64,000 nt of DNA from assembly GCA_963971405.1 (NCBI GenBank), contig OZ020491.1, positions 28,008,519-28,072,518 of the forward strand. The letters are read 5' to 3'. Numbering within the stretch: the first letter of the stretch is position 1; every line of letters begins with the position of its first letter. Below are positions 1 through 8,633 of this stretch, in pieces. A program made the position numbers and the translations under genes. The DNA comes from Psococerastis gibbosa (lineage: Eukaryota > Arthropoda > Insecta > Psocodea > Psocidae). The notes beneath the pieces were generated by a model that was given only the letters and a program-made list of their open reading frames with translations, had not been told where the DNA came from and did not search any database.

Positions 1-350
1 GGAAGCACTTTGTTGTGCTTTTGTTTGAGGAAGTAGTTGATCTAGGAGCTAAAAAAAGTATTACGTAAAGTGTTTTCACGTCAATTCTCGGAAGAATGGG
101 AACAATTAAGAGCGCCGAAGAAGGTGTTGTACTTGAATTATACATGGTCCTGAAGACAGTAGCGTCATGGGGAGATCATGGAAGAGGTGACTGGATGACG
201 AAAGACCTCCGTAAGCTTATCGTCCGCAACATATACCGGAGTAGAAAGGCTGTGAAGTTCAGAGAAGAAATGAAATGAAAACGTCTACAAATTAGGGAGC
301 TTTAGTCTCGAAGGGCTACTCTACCAGTGGGCCGATTATGGCGATTGGTA
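1..350. other. Gene-free left edge, weak repeat
   Basis: No gene is supported. A 60-codon open stretch from about 96 resembles nothing I recognise. The segment near 260-330 (aatgaaatgaaa followed by the words aagggctact and ccag) recurs in similar form at about 61410-61490, so it is probably part of a dispersed repeat. Confidence 0.4.
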
Positions 351-1112
351 TTAAGGCTGAGTGTTCAAAATGTTTTGTAAAAAAGAAATTTTGCTGATTT
401 TTTGACGAAAATAATTTATAGCTCATTCCACAGATACAAATATAACAAAGTGAACAGATAAAAAGCTCATAAAAAAATCCAAGTTATCGCAGGAAGTTTA
501 TATTTTCTGAACTGAAATATTATTACCTTAAAAAAATTGGATAAAGAGCCTTAAACCCATTTTGTAGCACAGTTGTAAATTTGTAAGGGAAATAGACATC
601 TTTCACAGAAGTATTTTTAAAGATTTTTTAATCTGTTCCCTTTCATATCTTTGTGTGGAACGAGCAATTAATTAATTTCGTCCAAAAAGTACGATAATTT
701 CTTGTTTACAAAACATTTTGAACACTCAGGCTTAAGCTTAAGCTTTGTAAACAAGAAATTATCGTAATTTTTCGACGAAATTAATTAATTGCTCGTTCCA
801 GAGCCACAAAGATATGAAAGAGAACAGAAGAAAAAATCTTAAAACATACGAGTTTTCTGTGAAAGCTCTCTATTTCCCCTACAGATTTACAACTGTTCTA
901 CAAAATGGGTTTAAGGCTCTTTGTCCCATTTTTCTAAGGTAATAATATTTCAGTTCAGAAAATATAAACTTCCTGCGATAACTTGTATTTAGTATAAGTT
1001 TTTTATCTGTCCACTTTGTTATCTTTGTATCTGTGGAACGAGCAATAAATTAGTTTCGTCATAAAACCAGCAAAATTTCTTGTTTACAAAACATTTTGAA
1101 CACTTAGCCTTA
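351..1112. mobile_element. Nested palindromic MITE (two inverted ~375-bp units)
   Basis: Two units of roughly 375 bp lie head to head around a centre near 731-742 (cttaagcttaag). The left arm from 351 (ttaaggctgagtgttcaaaa) is the reverse complement of the right arm ending at 1112, with scattered mismatches. Each unit is itself an imperfect inverted repeat: the words gctcgttcca and ttcttgtttacaaaacattt recur at both of its ends. There is no coding capacity. The outer ends begin and end in TTAA, so a TTAA or TA target is possible but not proven. A fragment of the same unit end lies near 38518-38570. Confidence 0.75.
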
Positions 1113-1129
1113 ACTTACTCCTGGGGTTA

Positions 1130-1262
1130 AAACTGTAAACAAACAAATTTTGTATAGCACTTTCCATTGTAAAATTATCTTGTTTACATTTTTAATACTA
1201 TGGTATTATATTACATAATTATATTAACCCCGGTCCTATATAATCGCCCTGATCGGGGCGTA
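1130..1262. mobile_element. Partial MITE (family also at 27.6 and 63.9 kb)
   Basis: Shares aaactgtaaacaaacaaat, the aaaattatcttgttt segment and a terminal block with gatcgggg with the complete copy at 27606-27774. Only one terminal repeat is recognisable here. Non-coding. Confidence 0.55.
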
Positions 1263-1285
1263 TCTACCTAAGAAAGGCGAATGAC

Positions 1286-1287
<2 letters not shown>

Positions 1288-1316
<29 letters not shown>

Positions 1317-3060
1317 GGGGCCTTTCAGCCTGAATGGCGTCGACCTTTAATAGGTCTTTTGCCACCGTGGTTATCTCAGTCTTCCCATTTTGATACACCC
1401 ACCAGTCCAATAAATTTTCTGATGGTGCCTATGGGGTCGTTTCTGATGGTTAACGCTTCTTCTCCTGGGAAGCCCAGGGTCTGAAGGCGTTTTCGTGCCA
1501 GCGCCTCACATTCAAGAAGGACGTGCTCTGCTGTTTCATCCTCCATCACGCACCATCGGCACAGTCGGTTTTCTTGTATAATTCCGATCTTGTGGAGATG
1601 GGCTCGAAGTTGGCAATGTCCTGTCAGCAAACCAATGACTTTCCTCATCATCTGTCTCTTTAACGATAACAGGTTTAAGGTAGTCTTCCTGCTAGGTTTT
1701 ATTCCCAACTTCTGTAAGTTGCGATGTTCTGGCATGGTTCTCCATTCTTCCAGTTTTTGTTTCTGTACCCATGTACCAACTTCCGTGCGGATGCTTCCGT
1801 AGGCTATACCGCATGCTGGTTCTGGTCCTGTCAGGGGTGTCTCTGAGCCCTTTCGGGCTAGTTCGTCTGCTTTTTCATTCCCTGCATGGCCTGAATGACC
1901 CGGCACCCAAGCGACTGTTACGTTGTTGTGCTTGGCCAGCCTTTGCAGGTTGAGTTTGCATTCTCGTAGGATTTTTGATTTCGTACGAGATGATTCCAGT
2001 GCTTTCAATGCAGCTTGGCTATCTGTGAAAATATAAATGTTGCGGTTGGAATTCCCTGCCGCTATATTTTCAAGGGCGCACTGCGATATGGCACATACCT
2101 CAGCCTGATAGACTGTGCAGTGTCTTCCTAGGCTTATGCTTGTGGATCTGTCAGAGTTTATCTCGACTATTCCCGCACCTGTGCCATTGGCAGTCTTGGA
2201 GCCATCTGTGTAAAACACTATGTCTCCCTGTTTAACTTTGGCACCTTCCTCCGACCATTCTGTCCTGGAGGGGACTATGGTCTGGAAGGACCGTCGGAAG
2301 TTCAACTCAGGTATGATGAAGTCCGACGGCATTAGCATTAAGTTGTTATTGATAAGTGAGCTTATTTTGGAGTGACCTCTTTGGATATGTTTCCAGTGTC
2401 CTGTCTGCTCCAGTCTATAAGCGGATATTCTGGCTTGTCCTTTAATGAACACACTCAGTGCTGGAAGGTCCAGAAGGGTGTTTAGAGCATCGGTGGGTGT
2501 GCTAGACATGGCTCCAGTTATGCAAATGCATGCCAGTCTCTGCACACTGTCTAACCTGCGTTTTGCAGTGCATTGGTTGACTTTCGTCCACCATATTACA
2601 GCTGCATATGTTATGATAGGCCTAATAACTGCTGTGTAGAGCCACATAGTTATTTTTGGGTTTAGGCCCCATGTTTTGCCCACAGCTCGTCTGCATGCAA
2701 ATAGGCAGTTCTTTGACTGTGTTATTTTATTCTCCAGGTGAGTGTTCCAGGTAAGTGTTTTGTCAAGGGTGACTCCCAGATACTTGGCCTCACTCGACCA
2801 GGAGAGGGGAGTCCCAAATAGTTTGGGCGGTTGTTCCTGCGTTACCCCACGTCTGCGGGTGTAGAGGACAAGTTTTGTTTTGTCTGGATTCACCCTAAGT
2901 TTTTCTTCCAGACACCAGTTCTCTACCTTTTTTAGTGCCGCTTGTGTCAGCTGGATAATGGTAGAGGGGAGAGAGCCTTGCACAACTAGGACAATGTCAT
3001 CAGCATATCCTTGTGCATAGATTCCTGCATTATTCAGGTTGTACAGCAGTCGATTTACCA
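1288..3060 (-). mobile_element. 5'-truncated LINE insertion (I/LOA-like) with TSD and poly(A)
   Basis: The insertion is flanked by a perfect 14-bp target-site duplication, aaggcgaatgactt, at 1274-1287 and 3061-3074 (15 bp if the shared neighbouring A is counted). On the plus strand the left flank runs into 24 consecutive Ts (1286-1309), the poly(A) tail of a minus-strand element. The 5' end is cut inside the reverse transcriptase, as expected from incomplete target-primed reverse transcription. The coding part is uninterrupted, so the insertion is recent. Confidence 0.93.
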
Positions 3061-3061
3061 A
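1376..3061 (-). CDS. LINE ORF2 C-terminal part: RT thumb, RNase H, zinc knuckle
   Basis: About 561 codons stay open from the 5' junction to the stop. The first codon is a TTG made partly of flanking target DNA, so the frame is a truncated ORF2 without its own start. In order: the RT catalytic YADD box at residues 19-22; the thumb region; an RNase H domain with FYTDGS (D286), E321, FTDSQ (D347) and GHSGHAGNEKAD (D399), so all four acidic residues are present; and a C-terminal C-x2-C-x8-H-x4-C knuckle at 501-518. RNase H plus knuckle is the arrangement of I/LOA-group non-LTR retrotransposons. The endonuclease and RT fingers/palm are absent, so this copy cannot be autonomous. The exact clade is uncertain. 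Confidence 0.9.
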   Translation of the reverse strand: MVNRLLYNLNNAGIYAQGYADDIVLVVQGSLPSTIIQLTQAALKKVENWCLEEKLRVNPDKTKLVLYTRRRGVTQEQPPKLFGTPLSWSSEAKYLGVTLDKTLTWNTHLENKITQSKNCLFACRRAVGKTWGLNPKITMWLYTAVIRPIITYAAVIWWTKVNQCTAKRRLDSVQRLACICITGAMSSTPTDALNTLLDLPALSVFIKGQARISAYRLEQTGHWKHIQRGHSKISSLINNNLMLMPSDFIIPELNFRRSFQTIVPSRTEWSEEGAKVKQGDIVFYTDGSKTANGTGAGIVEINSDRSTSISLGRHCTVYQAEVCAISQCALENIAAGNSNRNIYIFTDSQAALKALESSRTKSKILRECKLNLQRLAKHNNVTVAWVPGHSGHAGNEKADELARKGSETPLTGPEPACGIAYGSIRTEVGTWVQKQKLEEWRTMPEHRNLQKLGIKPSRKTTLNLLSLKRQMMRKVIGLLTGHCQLRAHLHKIGIIQENRLCRWCVMEDETAEHVLLECEALARKRLQTLGFPGEEALTIRNDPIGTIRKFIGLVGVSKWED

Positions 3062-3099
3062 AGGCGAATGACTTAATTGACTACAACTTAGGTCGGTAT

Positions 3100-3372
3100 C
3101 TTCTTCTTCTACTGGCTCTACAGCCCTTGATGAGCTTTGGCCTGCTCGACAACACTCCTCCAGTCATCTCGGTTTTGTACAAAGCTCCACCATCTACGGA
3201 CTCCCAACTCACGAAGGTCAGCTTCCAACTCATCCTTCCAGCGTTTTCGAGGACGTCCGACCAGTCGTCTTCCTGTCATGCTTGCTTTGCACATCATTTT
3301 CGGCATGCGGTCGTTTGACATTCTTTCGACGTGTCCCAGCCATCTTCTGCGTTGCGCTTTTATGACGCTTAG
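3100..3372 (-). mobile_element. LINE ORF tail fragment (family A)
   Basis: Minus-strand reading at 3118-3321 ends with GRRLVGRPRKRWKDELEADL, then a WW segment and NRDDWRSVVEQAKAHQGL. This is the typical C-terminal tail of a widespread arthropod endonuclease/reverse-transcriptase LINE, RTE-like or similar. Further copies lie at about 40275-40540 (-), 58060-58440 (-) and 61020-61390 (+). A hAT MITE interrupts the upstream side at 3376. No RT core is present. Confidence 0.75.
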
Positions 3373-3375
3373 GTG

Positions 3376-3706
3376 CAGTGGCGTAGCCAGATTTTTTGTT
3401 GGGGGGGTCCAGTTTTCATAAAGTTAGCCCGCTTACGATAGGTTTTCGAATGGGGTGGTGTTTCATTTGGCGCTCCCCCCCCCCCCCCCCGGGGGATCGT
3501 TGTTTAAATGATAGACCTGAAATAGTTTGTCGGTAAAAAAATTTGATTTTGCAGACGATATCTTGATTAACAAAACTGGGAAAAGGGGGACCGGGGTCTC
3601 CCCGGCGATTTTTTTAAAGATAAATATCTAAAAATTGTTATTTTGCTAAATTTGGGGGGGGGGGGGTCCGGACCCCGCTGACCCCCCAAATTTGGGTACG
3701 CCACTG
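3376..3706. mobile_element. hAT-type MITE with poly-G/C core
   Basis: Terminal inverted repeats cagtggcgtagccag and (reverse complement of the right end) cagtggcgtaccc bound a 331-bp non-coding element. The flanks carry an 8-bp duplication, cttaggtg at 3368-3375 and cttaggtc at 3707-3714 (7 of 8 match). An 8-bp duplication with CA...TG ends is the hAT signature. The interior has an 18-C run near 3473-3490 and a 13-G run near 3654-3666. Confidence 0.8.
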
Positions 3707-3714
3707 CTTAGGTC

Positions 3715-4169
3715 AGTATAAGGCTAAGCAAACCATAGGCGTAAATTCACCTAGGGTTCCAATAAGAAACCTTTTCCACCTCCAATCAACAGAGTTACGA
3801 CAAAATAGGCCTACTCCAATTTCCTTGAAAATAGCATAAATTTCAATGATTAGGTACACAATTCCCGCATATGTAGCTAACCTCTGAAACCTTTTCCCTC
3901 GACAAACAAATCAGACACAAAGTCATCAAAGATCCTGCCGGGGAGGATGATGAAATTAAAGCAAACGCACACAGTGACGAGCCCCCCCCCTCCCCCCAAT
4001 CAAATTGAAATGACAAACACGGAAATCCCCCAGTCAGCAGCGTGCTTAAGAGGGCGGTGAGGCTTTTAGCAAATCAAGAAGAGCCATTAATTTCATTTGA
4101 AAGATGAATTGCAAAAGGCTTTGAGCGCCGCGCGCCATATTGCCTGAGCAAATCAATCACCGCCTTGTC
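3715..4169. other. No gene seen
   Basis: AT-rich sequence with short C runs near 3980-3998. I see no coding region or recognisable element. Confidence 0.4.
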
Positions 4170-4556
4170 GGAAAGGCTGCACCTGCTAATTCTGCGGGTT
4201 TTCTTCGCCTTTGTCTCGCTGTCAATGAGGGGCTTTGAGTGCAGAACAATTAGATTGTTAATAATATTGTGGTTGATTAACTTTGTAGTGCTATTGTTAA
4301 AGAGTTTCAGTTTGCCGGGCTCATTACCTGTCATCTAATAGGTTATGAGCTCAGGGTGGTTTTTATTTCTATTAAGACTTTAAGTTAAGTGAAACGGCAA
4401 ATCGTGTTGCCAAACAAGTTTGTCTTACTTGGTGGAAAGGCTGCACCTGTAAATTCTGCGGGGTCTCTTCGCCTTTGTCTCGCTGTCAATGAGGGGCTTT
4501 GAGTGCAGAACAATTAGATTGTTAATAAGACTGCGGTTGATTAACTTTGTAGTATA
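4170..4556. repeat. Direct repeat of ~123 bp, two copies
   Basis: The blocks at about 4170-4292 and 4434-4556 are near-identical, sharing ggaaaggctgcacctg, tcgctgtcaatgaggggctt and gattaactttgtagt, with a few substitutions. The spacing is 264 bp. A segmental duplication is the simplest reading. The short minus-strand open frame at 4074-4334 has no recognisable similarity. Confidence 0.7.
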
Positions 4557-4579
4557 ACTGCAAAGGCTTTCACGGCCGG

Positions 4580-5210
4580 AGTCGAATGAGGAACCAGTAG
4601 AATCCGGGCTGATGGGCCGTGGTCAAAGTGAAAGTGAACTTCCAAACGTTTCGTCAACATCTGCGGTCGATATCTTCAGTGGAACTGCGTAGACTTCTAA
4701 GATTGTATCTCGGAGGCTCAGCAGCGACTGTGAGGGCAGGAGGTTGTGCTCTGAAATTTATACTAAGATGCGGGGTGGTGGGGGGTGGAGGCGGAGTCAT
4801 CCTCGCTCCTGATTGGCTCCCTACTACCTCAACCTGATTTCCGGATGATGACACCAGTTTCTTTGCTGTAGTCTTCTTTAAGGCTGGATACCAAATTCTA
4901 TTGACCTTTAATCCTTCTTCTTTCCTATTGAAGTTATGCGGGTGCTTGTGGATCTCTATAGCCTCTCGGTGTAACCGAGGGTGGTATGAAGAAGTTGTAG
5001 AAAGTACTGTAGCATCTTGAAATTGTATTATGTGACCGGTTTGTGTTAGAACATGCTCAGCGATTGCAGACTTCTCCGACTGTAGAAGACGGCAGTTTCG
5101 TTTATGTTCATCAAACCTGGTTTTTAAGCTTCGTTTCGTAGTACCTATATAGACTTCTCCACACGAACACGGAATCCTGTAAACACCTGCTGACGTCATC
5201 GGGTCCCATG
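4580..5210 (-). mobile_element. Penelope-like element, 3' fragment with GIY-YIG domain
   Basis: The minus-strand reading at 4654-5199 starts with the GVYRIPCSCGEVYIG motif, a Penelope-type GIY-YIG endonuclease core with its CxC feature. R22 to E31 and the following H-x-N region also fit, and the tail ends STEDIDRRC. In Penelope-like elements this nuclease follows the RT; here the RT part is absent, so the copy is a 5'-truncated fossil. Fragments of the same 3' region recur at about 28985, 42370-42680, 45550 and 56395. Just beyond the 5' junction lies a scrap of another LINE. Confidence 0.82.
4640..4684 (-). ncRNA. Hammerhead-like ribozyme fold in the Penelope 3' end
   Basis: Read on the minus strand, TTCCA is followed by CTGAAGA (CUGANGA core), a TCGAC/GTTGA stem, GAAA, a very short ACGT stem III, and TGGAA pairing back to TTCCA. 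That is the order of a minimal type I hammerhead, known from Penelope-like elements. The base of stem II is imperfect, so activity is uncertain. It overlaps the end of the coding segment. Confidence 0.5.
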
Positions 5211-5340
5211 CTGAGGTCTTGAGGCGAATGAATGGATACAGAAGCCACGAACGAAGAAGTAGAAGAAGAAGAAGAGGAAAAAGTAGAAGGGGTAGAAAAA
5301 GAAAATGACGAAGAAGAAGAGAAGAGGATGAAGATATAAG
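5200..5340. repeat. LINE scrap plus GAA-rich simple sequence
   Basis: The word atgctgaggtcttgaggc resembles the tail-encoding LINE sequence at 49835-49855 (atgccgaggtcctgaggc), suggesting a short LINE scrap at about 5200-5255. It is followed by an imperfect (GAA)n tract to about 5335. The serine-rich frame opposite is an artefact of this tract. Confidence 0.5.
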
Positions 5341-5958
5341 TATGTATTGTGTGGCAAAACAGCAGCAGGCATAGGAAGTCGACGGCCCTGGCGATGAAAA
5401 CAGAGCTGCGTAACCCTTTCAAATTTATATACAAAAAAAAGTAAAAAATCACTTTACAAACGTTCAATTACAAGGTAATAACACAGTGCGAATAAGGGTG
5501 GCTAATTTAAAAATTGTCAGCTCATAACCAGATTGACGGGGTGCTTATTTCTTAGGGGGCAGTCTCCTACGATGAACTAATTGGCAATATTTCACCCTAA
5601 ACGAACCTTCAGGCGGGCCATTAACGTCTCTTAACGACTCACTGCCTGGTCTTCTTTAGGGTAATAGTTTTTTGAATTGGGAGGGAGTAAGGAGTGCCGG
5701 GGAGGGGGTAGGAAAGGGTAACGCTGTCTGGCTTGCCCCCCAGAGTAATTTCCTTCTTATGCTTTCAAAGGGTTTTATCGTCTTAGCTGAACTTTGTAAG
5801 TTATTCAATAGTGGTTCATGAGGCTATTGAGCACCTTTATACTTTCCGGTTTTTGGAGGGAAAATTAAATTTGTTCAAGAAAAATGGAAACGAATGTAGA
5901 GCTGTAATTGCGGGGTTTAGTAAATATAAGAAATATTCCTCTACATTCAGTCAGGAAA
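5340..5958. other. No gene seen
   Basis: No coding region, structured RNA or clear repeat recognised. Confidence 0.4.
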
Positions 5959-6150
5959 TGTAGAGTAGTGGTACGGACCCCGACTTCCACCCGAAAGGTT
6001 GTTGGTTCGAGTCCGAGTCCCAAACTTACATTTTCTGGCCATGCTTCGGAGGGCATATAAACCAGGCGGTCCCGGGCCTTCATATTTGAGTGTAAGAGAG
6101 GGCTTTATAGTCCTAACTCCACTAGGTTGCTTAGTAATAAAACTAAAAAA
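5959..6150 (+). mobile_element. tRNA-derived SINE (family W)
   Basis: Starts with gtagagtagtggtacggac and contains the B-box-like ggttcgagtcc. The head folds like a tRNA: an ACTTT/AAGGT-type anticodon arm in other copies, and an acceptor-like GTAG/CTAC. The body (tctggccatgcttcggaggg, gcggtcccggg) is shared with copies at 18300, 24742 (-), 33172 (-), 35255 and 50155. Pol III promoters in such SINEs are internal. Confidence 0.75.
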
Positions 6151-6754
6151 TCCATTATTAAAAAACATTTTGATATATGGTAACAACAATTACTACAACT
6201 TAAATGCTGACGAGAACTTACTTACCCAATCAATTTTTCCCGTAAAATTTGCTTTTGTGAAGAAAAAAAAATGGATGGTGGGTTCGCCTCTTTTTAATAG
6301 CCTAAAGTTCGAAATCTCCCTACCTCCCCCTCTCCCCTAAAAAAGGGGGCAGAAAACTCCATAATATTCTTGTCACATCTAGCAGTAAAAATATCGCCCA
6401 ATCTGCCATATTAACGTCCTGAGACAAGGTTAACGGGGCAAGACGATAAAAGCTTCCGCGTGGAAAATACTGAAGAAGAGAAGAAGAAAAGGTACAGTAA
6501 ATTAGAAATAAAAAACCTCTGGGGAAATTTCGGCGCGCTGATTCTCCTCTCTCCCCCCGCCCTCCAAACGGTATCCCCCCCCCCCATTCTACCTCTCTTA
6601 AGAGTCTAGTTCATCATTTTTCTTTCGCTAACTCTTTAAATACGGATAATTAATACCTTATCAATCAGTCGGGAGGGAGTGGGGAGGTGTATTAATTTCT
6701 ATAGAGCTGTCTCTGTGCAATTTTGAGCGATGGATTGGTTGGATGAAATGAATA
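6151..6754. other. No gene seen
   Basis: AT-rich with C-rich spots (for example near 6568-6580). Nothing recognised. Confidence 0.35.
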
Positions 6755-7405
6755 TAAAAAATCCCTTTCGGCTCTTGTCGATCAGGTGCAGGGAGTTTCC
6801 AAGCAAGCTCAGACTCCGCTTCTCCTTTAGTTCTATAAGCTATCTATGTAATTAAAAATAAATAAAAATACTTCATTCTTTCCCCGACCGCAACATCAAC
6901 TAACAAAACATCATTGTGTTCCATATTTCGAACCACAGTGACGACTATGAACTTTTACTTAAGTATCACATTATTGTCACTTTGACTGGACGCCATCTTG
7001 ACATCATTGATTTGTCGTAAAAAGTGGTGATTACCATTATCGTAGATACTAATACGGGCTTTCAGACAGATTTTAATTCATTCCTCTGTGACCAATATTA
7101 ACTGTGAAATGAATTATATAAGGTTTTAATCGGCCGCCATCTTGGAACATAATAGCGTATCAAACTCAATCAAGATATTTGTATGATCAATTTTTGTGCC
7201 AAGTTTCATCATGATCGGATAATATTTACGGAAGTTAGAGTGTTTCCTAAAATCTATATACAGTACATTGTATGTACATACATACATATACAGTACATGT
7301 ATTATAACATATTGAACGAGGGGTGGTGACTCAGAAGGTCATGAAATGAAAAGTTGTGAAGAAAGTTTCCGAAAGTCGAACATTGGTCGCCATCTCAATA
7401 GGTTG
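6755..7405 (+). repeat. Dispersed repeat family Y, copy 1
   Basis: A block of about 650 bp runs from ccctttcggctcttgtcgatc to ggtcgccatctcaatagg. Similar copies lie at 29858-30583 (-), 37345-37895 (+) and as a fragment at 48545-48640 (-). It contains the shared words gccgccatcttggaac and ccaatattaact. No coding potential is conserved, so it is a non-autonomous or unclassified element. Confidence 0.7.
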
Positions 7406-7719
7406 ATGAATCACCCTAAAAAATTGACTATGGTAGAATAGATTTTCTATCGTCAGGTTCTATTCCACTGGCTATTCAATAGGCATTTGCTACGACACGA
7501 GAACTTCAAAAGCTGTATCATAGATGTAACCATAGAATGTGACCTGGGTGCCCTAGAAATGAATATCTGCTGCGATGGAGGATTTTATTTATTTATTTAT
7601 TTTAAAGTAATTTAGATATAATAACAAAACACGACCACCCCAAAGCTTCCGCTTGTCGGGGGTGGCGTCTTCTATACTAAATGTTGCAACTTATTATGTA
7701 TATTGTGGGTTCAATAGGT

Positions 7720-7995
7720 CTTGCCTATTGAGTTTCTATCAAGCATTTTTGTATTACTTTTTTTGCTTTCACAATTGTTTCTTCATTTTTTATAGATCGG
7801 GGGATTTTGTTAAACAATTTTGGTATTAGTACTTCATTTTCTCTGTCCCCATGTTTATTGTATGTCATTGGTGTAATCTTTCTTCTTCTTCTTTCCCTTG
7901 TCCAGTATTCCCTGGACAAGGAGCATTTATTACAAAAATACAATAACATACAGATTAATACATCCCGCATTATTTGGGACAAAAGACTCATACAG
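7720..7995 (-). mobile_element. LINE ORF tail fragment (Jockey/CR1-like)
   Basis: The minus-strand reading 7725-7991 includes YNKHGDRENEVLIPKLFNKI and PRSIKNEETIVKAKKVIQK. This is the shape of the last residues of Jockey/CR1-type LINE polymerases (basic block, FNKIP, then a lysine-rich helix). A short palindromic word (ttgtccagtattccctgg with aca) lies near 7900. Related pieces are at 8105-8175 and 58770-58860. Confidence 0.6.
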
Positions 7996-8019
7996 TGCTG
8001 CTAAACAAGGTTTAACCAA

Positions 8020-8225
8020 TTATTTTTGTTATTTATTTATTATGTTTATTTTATTTTATTTTTATTTTAATTTTATTTTAATTTTAATTTTATTTTTACT
8101 TGTTTTTTTTTCTTTTCCTCGTCCAGTATTCCCTGGACAAGGAGCATATATTACAAAAATACAATACATAATAATACCATCCCGCATCCCCAAGCTATCG
8201 CGTTTACTTACTTACTTACCTACCT
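8020..8225. repeat. ATTT-rich simple repeat, LINE scrap, (TTAC)n
   Basis: 8020-8100 is an imperfect (TTTA)n tract. 8105-8175 repeats the gtccagtattccctggac and ggagcat segment of the LINE tail at 7900. 8205-8222 is a short (CTTA)n run. Confidence 0.6.
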
Positions 8226-8633
8226 GCAACTGGTGTTTTTTTTTTTTATATAATCTCAATAATACACCTTATGCAATATGAACTACTTTTTTTTTATAAC
8301 CACATCTTTCTACGAGTGAAGAGTAACTCGTACACATTTTGGTTCTAAGTCTGGACTATGGGACTGACTCCGCCAACTGACTCCAGGAGCCAAAGATAAG
8401 CACCTAATTTTCATTGGGTGCCTCCCAACAACTACCAAAAACTTTCCTTTGGAAAAAGTAAAAACTCTCAAGATTTTTCCAAGTCTGCGCCACTATGTTT
8501 AGTTAACACTCCTGCGCAGATTAATGACTGGTTTCACAGAGCTACACGCGCTTGCAGGCTGTAACACAATCCGTTAGTCCAGATCGTGTATTACTGTGTT
8601 GCTGTTGCATATTAAAACGTTAAAAATTTAAAA
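8226..8633. other. Leader region of the eIF4A-like gene; nothing else seen
   Basis: This interval separates repeat sequence from the start codon at 8634. I see no clear TATA box or initiator. The last 40 bases are AT-rich and give taaaaATGagtg, an acceptable but not strong start context. Confidence 0.35.

Noticed and set aside
5111-5467. Serine-rich minus frame with a hydrophobic start
   Set aside because: Serine codons come from the GAA tract, and the rest overlaps the Penelope fragment out of frame.
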